Below are positions 24,556 to 33,273 of a stretch of 64,000 nt of DNA, in pieces (within the stretch, counting starts at the first letter, position 1; each line of letters starts with the position of its first letter). The notes under the pieces were generated by a model, which saw only the letters and a program-made list of their open reading frames with translations, searched no databases and was not told where the DNA came from. The stretch lies in NCBI GenBank assembly GCA_947456305.1, contig CANGPN010000004.1:62001-126000 (forward strand), read 5' to 3'. The translations under genes were made by a program, and so were the position numbers. This DNA comes from Comamonadaceae bacterium (GTDB lineage Bacteria; Pseudomonadota; Gammaproteobacteria; Burkholderiales; Burkholderiaceae_C).

Positions 24556-25530
24556 GCTCGGCGGCGGCACCGGCGGCTGCCCTTGAACAAATAACTGTGC
24601 TGCGTCGATCGCGTCATAACGGTACTGCTGGCCACAAAAATCGCAACCCACTTCTATCAATTCACGCTCAGCCAGAATACTGTCGGCCTCTTCGCGACCG
24701 AGGCTGCGAATCATATTGCTGACCCGCTCGCGGTTGCACGAGCACACAAAGCGCGGGGAATCCATGCCGGGCTCGGGAGCGAAATGGCGTAGATTTTCTT
24801 GCCAGAACAAACGGTGTAACACCTTGTCCGCTGAGAGTTCAAGCAACTCTTGGGCGGTCAAGCTGTTGGCCAGTATGGCGATGCGGTTGTAGTCTTCGCT
24901 TTGGCCGATGGCATCTTCCTCAGCCATGGTTTTGCTGCCGCCCAAGTTGGCAATCCCGCCCATGGGCAAGCGCTGTATCAGCAAACCGGCTGCCATTGTG
25001 TCGTTCGCGGCCAGCACAAGCGTGGTATCTAGCTGTTCGCTTTGCAACATGTAATGTGCCAGAACGTCGCTGAATTTCTTCAACGGTTGTTTATGGTCGT
25101 CGTACAGCGACACCACGCCTTGGTAAGGCTGCTGACCTGCACGTCGACCCACAGGGTCTAAGGTGATGGCGCAGCGCCCGAGGTTGTTCTGGTTCGCCAT
25201 GTCTTCAAACGGCATGCCGTCTGCAACTTTGCCTATGGTTTTTGCTGTTGAGCGCAATCGCAAATCGGACTGCACCTCAACCACCGCGAGTTTGAGCGGA
25301 CCCTCGCCGTGCAATTGCAAAATCAACGCGCCGTCAAACTTGATATTGGCTTGCATCAGCACGGCTGCAGCGGTCATCTCACCCAGCAAATGACGCACGG
25401 CTTCGGGGTAAGGCCCGGTTTCTAAGTTGTCGGCGCGGCGTTTCAAAATGTCTTGCCAAGTGTCAGTCAGACGAACCAGCATGCCGCGCACGGGCAAACC
25501 TTCAAATAAAAATTTATGCAGTTCACTCAT
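24541..25530 (-). CDS. hslO: Redox-regulated chaperone Hsp33
   Basis: Hsp33 is a cytoplasmic holdase activated by oxidation of its zinc-binding Cys. 329 residues, starting MSELHKFLFEGLPVRGMLVR. The redox switch is visible as FVCSCNRERV and VGCDFCGQQY (C-x-C then C-x-x-C). A short Pro-rich tail follows. The start overlaps the gamma carbonic anhydrase stop by ATGA, so both are on one transcript. Confidence 0.95.
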   Translation of the reverse strand: MSELHKFLFEGLPVRGMLVRLTDTWQDILKRRADNLETGPYPEAVRHLLGEMTAAAVLMQANIKFDGALILQLHGEGPLKLAVVEVQSDLRLRSTAKTIGKVADGMPFEDMANQNNLGRCAITLDPVGRRAGQQPYQGVVSLYDDHKQPLKKFSDVLAHYMLQSEQLDTTLVLAANDTMAAGLLIQRLPMGGIANLGGSKTMAEEDAIGQSEDYNRIAILANSLTAQELLELSADKVLHRLFWQENLRHFAPEPGMDSPRFVCSCNRERVSNMIRSLGREEADSILAERELIEVGCDFCGQQYRYDAIDAAQLFVQGQPPVPPPSSALQ

Positions 25531-26051
25531 GCGATTTTTTTCAATCCGTTTTTGAAACGCAGCGAGTTGTTCATGTAGTGTTTGGCGCTGTTGCGCAGGC
25601 CTTCAATTTGCTCGGGGGTGAGTTCGCGTACCACCTTGGCCGGTGTGCCCATGATCAAACTGCCGTCGGGAAATTCTTTGCCCTCGGTGACTACTGAGCC
25701 GGCACCGACCACACAGTTTTTGCCTATGCGCGCACTGTTCAAGACCACGGCTGCAATGCCTATCAGGCTTTCATCGCCGATGGTGCAGCCGTGCAACATG
25801 ACTTGATGCCCGACCGTCACATGTTTGCCGATCACCACGGGCAAACCGTTGTCAGCGTGTATGACCGCCAAGTCCTGGATGTTGCTGCCCTCTCCGATGG
25901 TGATGGTTTCGGTGTCGCCGCGAATGACGGCGTTGAACCAGACGCTGGTGTTGGCGTGCAAACTGACCGCGCCCATGACCTGTGCGCTGTCTGCTATCCA
26001 AGCGCTTTCATGAATATCGGGGGTGTGATCGTCGAGTTGGTAAATGGTCAT
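25527..26051 (-). CDS. Gamma carbonic anhydrase family protein
   Basis: 174 residues in a left-handed beta-helix with hexapeptide repeats (SVWFNAVIRGDTETITIGEG, NIQDLAVIHAD). Metal-binding His are in VIHAD, VTVGHQVMLHGC. The proteins are YrdA/PaaY-like, trimeric; carbonic anhydrase activity is uncertain in this group. ATG 26051 is chosen; the larger frame to 26351 runs back through the divergent DUF455 gene. It is immediately upstream of hslO. Confidence 0.9.
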   Translation of the reverse strand: MTIYQLDDHTPDIHESAWIADSAQVMGAVSLHANTSVWFNAVIRGDTETITIGEGSNIQDLAVIHADNGLPVVIGKHVTVGHQVMLHGCTIGDESLIGIAAVVLNSARIGKNCVVGAGSVVTEGKEFPDGSLIMGTPAKVVRELTPEQIEGLRNSAKHYMNNSLRFKNGLKKIA

Positions 26052-26085
26052 TGGCGTGTTCCTGTGTGTTTCTACAATTGTAGGG

Positions 26086-26895
26086 ATGGAATTACGCAGC
26101 GCTGCCCTCAAGGTCTTGTGCGATGCCGACCCGCAGACCCAAGTGGCGGCAGTGCAATCGCTGTGGCGCGAGCGTGACTCATTGACACTGAACACGCAAG
26201 CTGTGTTGTCAACACCTGATGTGCCGTTGCCGGGCCGCCCTGCCAAACCAGAATTAAAGCCGCCGCACCAAGTGCCTTCACGTTCGGTGCACACACCGCA
26301 AGGCTTGGCAGGACTGGTGCACTCGATTTGCCATATTGAGTACAACGCCATCCATTTAGCGCTGGACGCGATCTGGCGTTTTGCCGGTTTGCCCGAAGCG
26401 TATTACCGCGACTGGTTTAAAGTGGCGTATGAAGAATCGACGCATTTTGAATTGCTGTGCGGATTGCTGCGCGACATGGGCCACAACTATGGCGACTTTG
26501 CGGCGCACGACGGCTTGTGGCAAATGTGCGAGAAAACCGCCAACGATGTGATTGCCCGCATGGCATTGGTGCCGCGCACCTTGGAAGCGCGCGGGCTGGA
26601 TGCCACGCCTTTGATACAGGCCAAATTGCCTTTGAGCGATTCACCGCATGCGGTGGCTTTACAGCCCATTTTGGAAATTATTTTGCGTGACGAGATTGGC
26701 CATGTGGCGATTGGCAACCACTGGTTTCGCTGGCTGTGTGATCAGCAAGGCTTGGACCCGCTGACGCATTACCCGCTGCTGGTGCAACGTCACGCAGCAC
26801 CTCGCCTCAAACCGCCATTCAACAACGAGGCGCGACTGCAAGCCGGGTTCACGCAGGAAGAGATTGATTGGTTGTTGGCGCAGCGCTTGGTTTGA
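26086..26895 (+). CDS. DUF455 ferritin-like protein
   Basis: 269 residues. A four-helix ferritin-like di-iron domain is suggested by the repeated E-x-x-H type motifs: CHIEYNAIHLALDA, YEESTHFELL and ILRDEIGHVAIGN. The family is DUF455, distantly like MiaE-type di-iron proteins; substrate not known. The start ATG 26086 (GTAGGG just upstream) is 34 bp from the divergent carbonic anhydrase start. Confidence 0.87.
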   Translation: MELRSAALKVLCDADPQTQVAAVQSLWRERDSLTLNTQAVLSTPDVPLPGRPAKPELKPPHQVPSRSVHTPQGLAGLVHSICHIEYNAIHLALDAIWRFAGLPEAYYRDWFKVAYEESTHFELLCGLLRDMGHNYGDFAAHDGLWQMCEKTANDVIARMALVPRTLEARGLDATPLIQAKLPLSDSPHAVALQPILEIILRDEIGHVAIGNHWFRWLCDQQGLDPLTHYPLLVQRHAAPRLKPPFNNEARLQAGFTQEEIDWLLAQRLV

Positions 26896-26922
26896 TTTTC
26901 AATGCCGGACATGCTGAAGGCA

Positions 26923-27834
26923 TTAACCTCTGGGATGGTGCTGCGCATGCAACTGCTTCAAGCGTTCCCTCGCGACATGCGTGTAAATCGTCGTAGTAGA
27001 TATATCCGCGTGCCCAAGCAGCATTTGCACCGCACGCAAATCCGCGCCATGGTTCAGCAAATGCGTGGCGAATGCGTGGCGCAAGGTGTGCGGTGATAAC
27101 GGCACATGGATATCCGCCAGCAACGCGTATTTCTTGATCAGCATCCAAAACATCACGCGGCTCATGGCCACGCCGCGCTGCGTGACAAACACCGCCGGGC
27201 TGTTTTTGTTGGCCAGCAATTCACCGCGTGCCGTGTCCAAGTAACGCTGCATCCAATCGCCTGCTTCTTCGCCGAAGGGCACCAAGCGCTCTTTGTCGCC
27301 TTTGCCCGTGATGCGCAACACGCCTTCGCGCATGTTCAAGGACAACAAGGGCAGGTTCACCAGTTCACTCACACGCAAACCGCTGGCATACAGCAACTCC
27401 AACATGGCGCGATCACGCAAACCCAAAGCCGTGTCGGTATCGGGCGCGTTCAACAAAGCCTCGACCTGCGCTTCGCTCAAACTTTTGGGCAGACGCAGCG
27501 GTTGTTTGGCCGACAGTAACTTCAACGTGGGATCGGCCAGCAAGCGGTTGTCACGCAAAGCCCAGCGGTAAAAACGTCTGAACACCGTCATGCGCCGGTT
27601 GGCCGATGTGGCTTTGGTGTCGGCGTGACGGTGGGCGAAATAGGCTTGTAAATCTGATTCCACCGCCGCGCCCAAAGAACTGTGTTGCGTATGCAGCCAA
27701 AGGGCTAAGGCATTCAAATCGCGCCGGTAAGCCGCCAGCGTCAACGCAGACAAACCGTCTTCCAGCCAAACGCTGTCTATAAAGGCATCGATCAGCGGGT
27801 CCGGCGTGTCAGTCGAGCTTGAGCTTTTGCGCAT
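26923..27834 (-). CDS. xerD: Tyrosine recombinase XerD
   Basis: 303 residues. With XerC it resolves chromosome dimers at dif. The N-terminal SAM-like core-binding domain spans about residues 12-100, the catalytic domain follows with Arg in ASGLRVSELV, Lys in TGKGDKERLVP, His-x-x-Arg in LSPHTLRHAFATHLL, His in LLGHADISTT and the nucleophile Tyr in IYTHVARERL. This looks like the chromosomal XerD rather than a phage integrase: no att-like or phage genes are near. The 5' end overlaps the 3' end of the Bug-type gene by 26 bp. Confidence 0.92.
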   Translation of the reverse strand: MRKSSSSTDTPDPLIDAFIDSVWLEDGLSALTLAAYRRDLNALALWLHTQHSSLGAAVESDLQAYFAHRHADTKATSANRRMTVFRRFYRWALRDNRLLADPTLKLLSAKQPLRLPKSLSEAQVEALLNAPDTDTALGLRDRAMLELLYASGLRVSELVNLPLLSLNMREGVLRITGKGDKERLVPFGEEAGDWMQRYLDTARGELLANKNSPAVFVTQRGVAMSRVMFWMLIKKYALLADIHVPLSPHTLRHAFATHLLNHGADLRAVQMLLGHADISTTTIYTHVARERLKQLHAQHHPRG

Positions 27835-28777
27835 CGACCACCTTTTTGTACACCTCGTATTCGGCTTTCAATTGCGCTGCAAATTCGCCCGGACTGTTGG
27901 CCACCACGCGAGAGCCGCTGGCCTCGATGCGCTTGATCACCGCCGGGTCTTGCAACACCTTACGCACTGCTGCATTCAATTGCGCAACCAAAGGCGCAGG
28001 CAAGCCTTTGGGTGCCCAGATGCCGTAGAGCGCCGGGCGGTTCACAGGCTCTAAGCCCAGTTCTTTGAACGTGGGTACATCTGGCAACTCGGGCACGCGC
28101 TCGGGTGAGGCCACCGCTATCGCGATCAAACGCTTGTCTTTGATATGCGGCATGGCCGACGGCAGATTGTCAAAAATGATGGGTACTTGGCCGCCGACGG
28201 TGTCGCGCAATGCAGGCCCGGCACCTGCATAAGGAATGTGCACCACAAATGTTTTGGTCAGGCTTTTGAACAACTCCATTTGCAAATGCCCGACACCGCC
28301 GGTGCCTGAAGACGAGTAATCGTATTTACCTGGCTTGGCACGCAGCTCTTTCAAAAAACCCGCCATGTCTTTGGCAGGAAACGCCGGGTTCACCGCCAGC
28401 ACATTCGGCGTAGCCACCATGTTGATGATGGGCGTGAAATCGGTGAGCGGTTTATAGGCAATGGACGGATTGATGGCCGGGTTGGTTGCGGCACTTGACG
28501 CAGTTGTCAAACCCAGCGTGTAGCCATCGGGTGCAGCACGCGCAACTTCTAGCGCACCGACCGTGCCGCCGCCGCCCGCCTTGTTTTCCACGATCACCGT
28601 TTGACCAAGCAATTTGCCCAAGGGCTCGGCGATGATTCGCGCAATCAAATCGGTGCTGCCACCGGGAGCAAAAGGCACGATCAAACGTATGGGCTTGTTG
28701 GGATAGGTTTGTGCATTCGCTGCGCCGATGAAAGCGCAGCAAGCAGCCAAAACGAATCTCAGAATAAAACCAGACAT
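27809..28777 (-). CDS. Bug-family tripartite tricarboxylate transporter substrate-binding protein
   Basis: 322 residues with a Sec signal peptide ending around FIGAANA-QTYPNKP. Family motifs are present: PIRLIVPFAPGGSTDLIAR, VENKAGGGGTVGA and YSSSGTGGVGHLQMELF. These periplasmic proteins are hugely expanded in Burkholderiales and usually orphan, as here: no TctAB permease genes are adjacent. The ligand is unknown. Start and stop are coupled to murB (TGATG) and xerD (overlap). Confidence 0.92.
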   Translation of the reverse strand: MSGFILRFVLAACCAFIGAANAQTYPNKPIRLIVPFAPGGSTDLIARIIAEPLGKLLGQTVIVENKAGGGGTVGALEVARAAPDGYTLGLTTASSAATNPAINPSIAYKPLTDFTPIINMVATPNVLAVNPAFPAKDMAGFLKELRAKPGKYDYSSSGTGGVGHLQMELFKSLTKTFVVHIPYAGAGPALRDTVGGQVPIIFDNLPSAMPHIKDKRLIAIAVASPERVPELPDVPTFKELGLEPVNRPALYGIWAPKGLPAPLVAQLNAAVRKVLQDPAVIKRIEASGSRVVANSPGEFAAQLKAEYEVYKKVVDAQKLKLD

Positions 28778-29826
28778 CAGACCACCACCGGTTCTGGTTC
28801 AAGTTGAATGCCGAAACGCTCGTACACACTGGTTTGAATGGCTTTGGCCAAGGTCACCACCTCGCCGCCTGTGCACGGGCTGTCGCGCCCGCCTTTGTTG
28901 ATGATGACCAGCGCTTGTTTGTCGTAAACCGCCGCATTGCCCACCGATTTACCGCGCCAGCCGCAGGCATCAATCAGCCAAGCGGCGGCGAGTTTGATTC
29001 GCCCGTCACTCAAGTGGTAATGCACCAAACGCGGCTCGCGCGCAATGATGTCTGCACATTGCTCGGGCGTGACGGTGGGGTTTTTGAAGAAGCTACCCGC
29101 GTTGCCCACTACTTGCGGGTTGGGTAATTTGGCGCGACGGATGTCGCAAACCCAGTCAAACACTTGTTGCGCTGTCGGGTTGGCTATGCCGGTTTGCGCT
29201 TGCTTTTTTTCCAAGTCGGCATACCCGATGTCAGCTTTCCATTTCTTAGGCAAACGAAATCGCACTTGGGTAATGAGCGCGCGACCCAACAAACCCAAAT
29301 CGCGTTTGTCGCTGGCTTGGTGTTTGAAGATCGAATCGCGGTAACCGAAAGCGCATTGCGCTGCATCCAAGGTGAAATGCTGACCTGTTTGCAAATCGAC
29401 TGCATCTAGCGATTCAAATCGGTCTTGTAACTCTACGCCATAAGCACCAATGTTTTGCACCGGCGAGGCACCGACCAGGCCGGGGATCATGGCCAAGTTT
29501 TCCAGCCCCGGCCAGCCTTTTTCCAAGGTCCATGCAACGAAGTCGTGCCAGTCTTCACCGGCGGCAGCTTGCACAATCCACGCCTTGTCATCTTCTGACA
29601 CCAACTGCTTGCCTTTGAGCTCGACTTTGATCACCAAAGGTTTGATGTCCCCGGTGATGACGATGTTGCTGCCACCGCCCAGCACGAAATGCGGCTCTGT
29701 GCGGATCGGGTCGGTCAGCAATGCAGCTACATCCTCCATGCTGCGCAAGCGCAGAAGGCGCTCGGCTTTGGCGGCGATGCCGAAGGTGTTGTGGGCTTGC
29801 AGCGGAACCTGTGTCTCAATAATCAT
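28777..29826 (-). CDS. murB: UDP-N-acetylenolpyruvoylglucosamine reductase
   Basis: MurB reduces UDP-GlcNAc-enolpyruvate to UDP-MurNAc with FAD and NADPH in peptidoglycan synthesis. 349 residues, type I form. FAD-binding segments are LGGGSNIVI and IPGLVGASPVQNIGAYG; catalytic Ser is in VGNAGSFFKNP and the Tyr/Arg in FGYRDSIFK. It begins 38 bp from the divergent yajQ and ends in TGATG shared with the Bug-type gene. Confidence 0.95.
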   Translation of the reverse strand: MIIETQVPLQAHNTFGIAAKAERLLRLRSMEDVAALLTDPIRTEPHFVLGGGSNIVITGDIKPLVIKVELKGKQLVSEDDKAWIVQAAAGEDWHDFVAWTLEKGWPGLENLAMIPGLVGASPVQNIGAYGVELQDRFESLDAVDLQTGQHFTLDAAQCAFGYRDSIFKHQASDKRDLGLLGRALITQVRFRLPKKWKADIGYADLEKKQAQTGIANPTAQQVFDWVCDIRRAKLPNPQVVGNAGSFFKNPTVTPEQCADIIAREPRLVHYHLSDGRIKLAAAWLIDACGWRGKSVGNAAVYDKQALVIINKGGRDSPCTGGEVVTLAKAIQTSVYERFGIQLEPEPVVV

Positions 29827-29864
29827 GTGAGAATTGTCGCACCTGAACTTGTGAAGTACCGACC

Positions 29865-30350
29865 ATGCCCTCTTTTGATACTGTGTGTGAAGCCGACGTG
29901 GTGGAAGTGAAAAACGGCGTTGAGAACACGGCCAAAGAAATCGCTACCCGTTTTGATTTCAAAGGCACGTCCGCCGCCATAGAATTTAAGGACAAGGAAA
30001 TCACGCTGATCGGCGACAGTGATTTTCAATTGGCACAAATTGACGACATCCTGCGCAACAAACTGACCAAACGCAATGTGGACATCCGCTTTTTGGACAA
30101 AGGCGATGTGCAAAAAATGGGCGGCGACAAGGTCAAACAAATCGTGAAAGTGCGCAATGGCATTGCCAGCGAAGATGCCAAAAAAATCCAGCGCGTGATC
30201 AAAGACAGCAAATTGAAAGTTCAAGCCGCCATTCAAGGCGAGGCGGTGCGCATCACCGGGGCCAAGCGGGATGATTTGCAAGCGGCGATGGCGCTGATTC
30301 GCAAAGACATGCCCGATTTACCGCTGAGCTTTGACAATTTCCGTGATTGA
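29865..30350 (+). CDS. yajQ: YajQ family nucleotide-binding protein
   Basis: 161-residue YajQ/UPF0234 protein beginning [20 protein letters not shown], with the two ferredoxin-like domains typical of the family ([49 protein letters not shown]). Members bind cyclic di-GMP or nucleic acids and can act as regulators. It is followed by a palindromic repeat cluster. Confidence 0.93.
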   Translation: MPSFDTVCEADVVEVKNGVENTAKEIATRFDFKGTSAAIEFKDKEITLIGDSDFQLAQIDDILRNKLTKRNVDIRFLDKGDVQKMGGDKVKQIVKVRNGIASEDAKKIQRVIKDSKLKVQAAIQGEAVRITGAKRDDLQAAMALIRKDMPDLPLSFDNFRD

Positions 30351-30354
30351 TTAA

Positions 30355-30496
30355 AAATTGGGGAAATTGGAAATTGGGGTCAGGTTCCAATTAATTCTTC
30401 CGAAATTGGGGTCAGGTTCCAATTAATTCTTCGAATTAATTGGAACCTGACCCCAATTTCCCCTGACCCTGACCCCAATTTCCCCAATTTCCTTAC
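30355..30496. repeat. REP-like palindromic repeat cluster
   Basis: Intergenic cluster between the convergent yajQ and plsY. A 30-bp unit beginning AAATTGGGGTCAGGTTCC occurs at 30371-30400 and again at 30403-30432. The first 27 bases of the second copy are followed, after a 3-base loop, by their exact inverse complement (30433-30459), giving a perfect 27-bp-arm hairpin. Partial inverted copies follow (30469-30492). The core GGGGTCAGGTTCC resembles the repeats found beside REP-associated tyrosine transposases, recalled rather than searched. No transposase is present. It may also terminate both transcripts. Confidence 0.9.
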
Positions 30497-30501
30497 GCCA
30501 A

Positions 30502-31140
30502 TCAACTCTTACCGATGCGGCTTTCCTCACCGCGCATCAACTTGGCAATGTTTGACTGATGCCGCCAAATCAACAGGCCGCTCATGACCACGGTGGCCAT
30601 CCAAACGCGCGTGTCCATCAACCAAATCACCTGATGGCCTAAAAAATAATAGGCCGGTGCAAACACGGCACTGGCCAGCGCTGCCAACGATGAATAGCGC
30701 GTGAAATAAGCGACGATCAACCAGGTGGCAAATGTCGCCAAACCCAAGACCGGTTCAATACCAAACAACACACCTGCTGCGGTGGCCACGCCCTTGCCGC
30801 CTTTGAAACGAAAGAACACCGGCCAGAGGTGCCCGGCAAACGCCGCCAGTGCAACCAAGGCCAAGCTGCCATCTCCCAAACCATATGCACTGCCGTAACG
30901 CACCACAGCCCACACAGGTAGCCAACCTTTCACTCCATCGAGCAACAAGGTCAGCGCCGCTGCCGCTTTATTGCCCGAGCGCAGCACATTGGTGGCACCG
31001 GGGTTTTGGCTGCCGTAAGAACGCGGATCGGCCAGCCCCATGACCCGACTCACCAACACGGCAAACGACAGTGATCCGATCAGATAAGCAAGCAGTGCGG
31101 CCGCCAATGGATGCAGCAATGGCAAATACGTGTCCACCAC
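30502..31140 (-). CDS. plsY: Acyl phosphate:glycerol-3-phosphate acyltransferase
   Basis: PlsY makes 1-acylglycerol-3-phosphate in the inner membrane. 212 residues with about five membrane segments. Conserved loops are [27 protein letters not shown] (catalytic motif 1) and [15 protein letters not shown] (motif 2). The start is GTG (31140), followed by another GTG. It ends just left of the palindromic cluster and begins 3 bp after the stop of the upstream tas-like gene. Confidence 0.93.
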   Translation of the reverse strand: MVDTYLPLLHPLAAALLAYLIGSLSFAVLVSRVMGLADPRSYGSQNPGATNVLRSGNKAAAALTLLLDGVKGWLPVWAVVRYGSAYGLGDGSLALVALAAFAGHLWPVFFRFKGGKGVATAAGVLFGIEPVLGLATFATWLIVAYFTRYSSLAALASAVFAPAYYFLGHQVIWLMDTRVWMATVVMSGLLIWRHQSNIAKLMRGEESRIGKS

Positions 31141-31143
31141 GAT

Positions 31144-32220
31144 TTAAACCGCCGGATCGCGCATGTCCCAGCGGATCTCATCAATTGCCTTGAGCATGTC
31201 GGGTGTGAGTTGTTTGCCCCATGCGTCCAGGTCCTCATCGAGTTGCTGAACCGAGGTCACACCGATGATGGTGCTGGCCACCCTCCACTGCGTGTAGCAA
31301 AACGCCAGCGCCATGTCGGTCGGTGTCATGCCGTTGTCGCGGGCGAGTTGGTTGTAACGCTTGGCCGCAGCCAGCGCTTCCGGTCGCGCCCAGCGTTGCT
31401 TGCGCACGCTTTCATACTTGGCAATGCGGCCTTCCTTGGGCGATTTGTCACTCAGAAAACCGGCTTCATCGTATTTGCCGGTGAGCAATCCGAAGGCCAA
31501 CGGTGAATAGGCCAACAGCGAAACATTCAATCGGTGCATGGTTTCATCCAAACCGTTTTCCGGCACGCGATTGACCAGGCAGTAAGCGTTTTGCACACTG
31601 ACTATGCGCGGCAGGTTGTGTTGCTCGGCCAAACGCACAAATTCATGTACCCCATAAGGTGTTTCGTTCGACAAACCGATGTAACGCACCTTGCCTTGTT
31701 TAATCAGACCAGCCAAGGCTTCCAATTGTTGATGAATGGTGGTGGCGGTTTTTTCGTTCTTCGGCTCGTAATACATGCCGCCGAACATGGGCACGTGACG
31801 TTCCGGCCAATGGATTTGGTAGAGATCAATCACATCGGTTTGCAGGCGCTTGAGACTGGCATCACACGAAGCTTGTATGTCGGCAGGGGTCATGCCCTCG
31901 CCGGCACGCACCCACGGCATACCGCGTGAGGGACCGGCCACTTTGGAGGCCAGCACGATTTTTTGACGCATACCGGGTCGCTTGGACAGCCAGTTGCCGA
32001 TATAGGTTTCGGTTTTACCGAAGGACTCGGCAGTCGGGGGCACTGCGTAAATCTCAGCGGTATCAAAGAAATTGACACCGCGTGCGATGCTGTGGTCCAT
32101 GATGGTGTGCGAGTGGGCTTCGTCCACTTGCTGACCGAAAGTCATGGTGCCCAATGAAATAGGGGTGACGTGCAAATCGCTTTGACCCAAGCGGACGGGG
32201 GTGAGATCGAGTTTTTTCAT
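31144..32220 (-). CDS. tas: NADP(H)-dependent aldo-keto reductase, Tas-like
   Basis: 358-residue aldo-keto reductase. It closely follows E. coli Tas in pattern: LGTMTFGQQVDEAHSH, FFDTAEIYAVPPTAESFGKT (catalytic Asp/Tyr), GNWLSKRP, VLASKVAGPSRGMPWVR (catalytic Lys), SLKRLQTDVIDLYQIHWPER (catalytic His), YIGLSNETPYGV and YSPLAFGLLTGKY. The substrate in vivo is unknown. ATG 32220 is used; the frame to 32331 has no conserved sequence. The 176 bp to the divergent SDR hold no gene. Confidence 0.9.
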   Translation of the reverse strand: MKKLDLTPVRLGQSDLHVTPISLGTMTFGQQVDEAHSHTIMDHSIARGVNFFDTAEIYAVPPTAESFGKTETYIGNWLSKRPGMRQKIVLASKVAGPSRGMPWVRAGEGMTPADIQASCDASLKRLQTDVIDLYQIHWPERHVPMFGGMYYEPKNEKTATTIHQQLEALAGLIKQGKVRYIGLSNETPYGVHEFVRLAEQHNLPRIVSVQNAYCLVNRVPENGLDETMHRLNVSLLAYSPLAFGLLTGKYDEAGFLSDKSPKEGRIAKYESVRKQRWARPEALAAAKRYNQLARDNGMTPTDMALAFCYTQWRVASTIIGVTSVQQLDEDLDAWGKQLTPDMLKAIDEIRWDMRDPAV

Positions 32221-32396
32221 GTGGCTGAGTTTACGTTGGTGCAATGAATGAAGTGAATTTACTACGTTCCGGGCTGCATCTAAGACAAGCCGCTTATTCC
32301 AAAGAACCAATAAATGTCTATGAGCAGGCAATCTAGGTTGTAATTCAATCCATTCGAGTTACAAAACCGGCAAACCTCAACGCCTATGCACACACC

Positions 32397-33167
32397 ATGA
32401 CACCAACCGGAGAAACCAATCAACCAACCGCCATCGTCACCGGCGCGGCGCGCGGCATAGGCTTGGCGACCACCAAACTGTTTTTGAGCAAAGGCTACAG
32501 AGTCGCCATGGTCGACCGGGATGCACCTGAACTTAAAAACGCCTCGCAAGATTTAAAAAATGTGTTGCCAGTGAATTGCGATGTGTCTCAAGAAGACCAA
32601 GTCATCACCATGATGCACACTGTTTTGCAATGGTCGGGGCGAGTCGATGTGCTGGTGAATAACGCCGGAGTGGCCGATTTCGGTCCGATTCAAGAGACCA
32701 CGTTTGAACGCTGGCAAACCGTGATGCGAACCAATCTAGACGGTGTGTTTTTATGTTCGCAGGCTGCGCTGTCCGCCCTGCGCGAAAGCAAAGGTTGCAT
32801 TGTCAATATCGCGTCTATCTCAGGCCTGCGTGCGTCCACACTTCGCGTGGCCTATGGCACATCCAAAGCCGCTGTCATTCATTTGACCAAACAACAAGCC
32901 GCCGAACTGGGCGAATGGGGCATACGCGTGAACTGCGTCTCACCCGGCCCGGTGAAAACCAAGCTTGCTGCAGCGGTACACACACCAGCCATCGTTAGCG
33001 CCTACCACGATGCCATACCGTTGAATCGTTATGGCAGTGAAGAGGAAATTGCGCGGGTGATTGTGTTTCTGGCGTCAGCAGAGGCCAGTTATTTGACCGG
33101 GCAAATGATTGCGGTAGACGGCGGGTTTGATGCGACAGGGGTTGGGCTGCCTGCTTTAAGAGGCTGA
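32397..33167 (+). CDS. SDR family oxidoreductase, FabG-like
   Basis: 256-residue classical SDR. Cofactor motif IVTGAARGIGLATTK, NNAGVADFGP, catalytic Ser in IASISGL and Y-x-x-x-K in AYGTSKAAVIHLTK, then the C-terminal TGQMIAVDGGFDATG. It resembles FabG-type and sugar/alcohol dehydrogenases; the substrate is undetermined and it is not in an operon that would suggest one. About 107 bp separate its stop from the convergent giant repeat gene, with nothing recognisable in between. Confidence 0.9.
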   Translation: MTPTGETNQPTAIVTGAARGIGLATTKLFLSKGYRVAMVDRDAPELKNASQDLKNVLPVNCDVSQEDQVITMMHTVLQWSGRVDVLVNNAGVADFGPIQETTFERWQTVMRTNLDGVFLCSQAALSALRESKGCIVNIASISGLRASTLRVAYGTSKAAVIHLTKQQAAELGEWGIRVNCVSPGPVKTKLAAAVHTPAIVSAYHDAIPLNRYGSEEEIARVIVFLASAEASYLTGQMIAVDGGFDATGVGLPALRG

Positions 33168-33273
33168 AACCTAAGACTTGCGCTAAGACAGTCTTTACGT
33201 TTAACCCTTTGAGGCAAGCCATTACCAATGACAATCAACAAGCTAACGTCCAGCAGGCGCTGAACAATAGAAC

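Noticed and set aside
26901-26924. Weak AATGCC/GGCATT hairpin between the DUF455 gene and xerD
   Set aside because: Only a six-base stem with a large loop and no T-run, so not enough to call a terminator.
26923-27834. Phage or island integrase
   Set aside because: The protein matches chromosomal XerD in length and motifs, and no tRNA, attachment-site repeat or phage genes are near.
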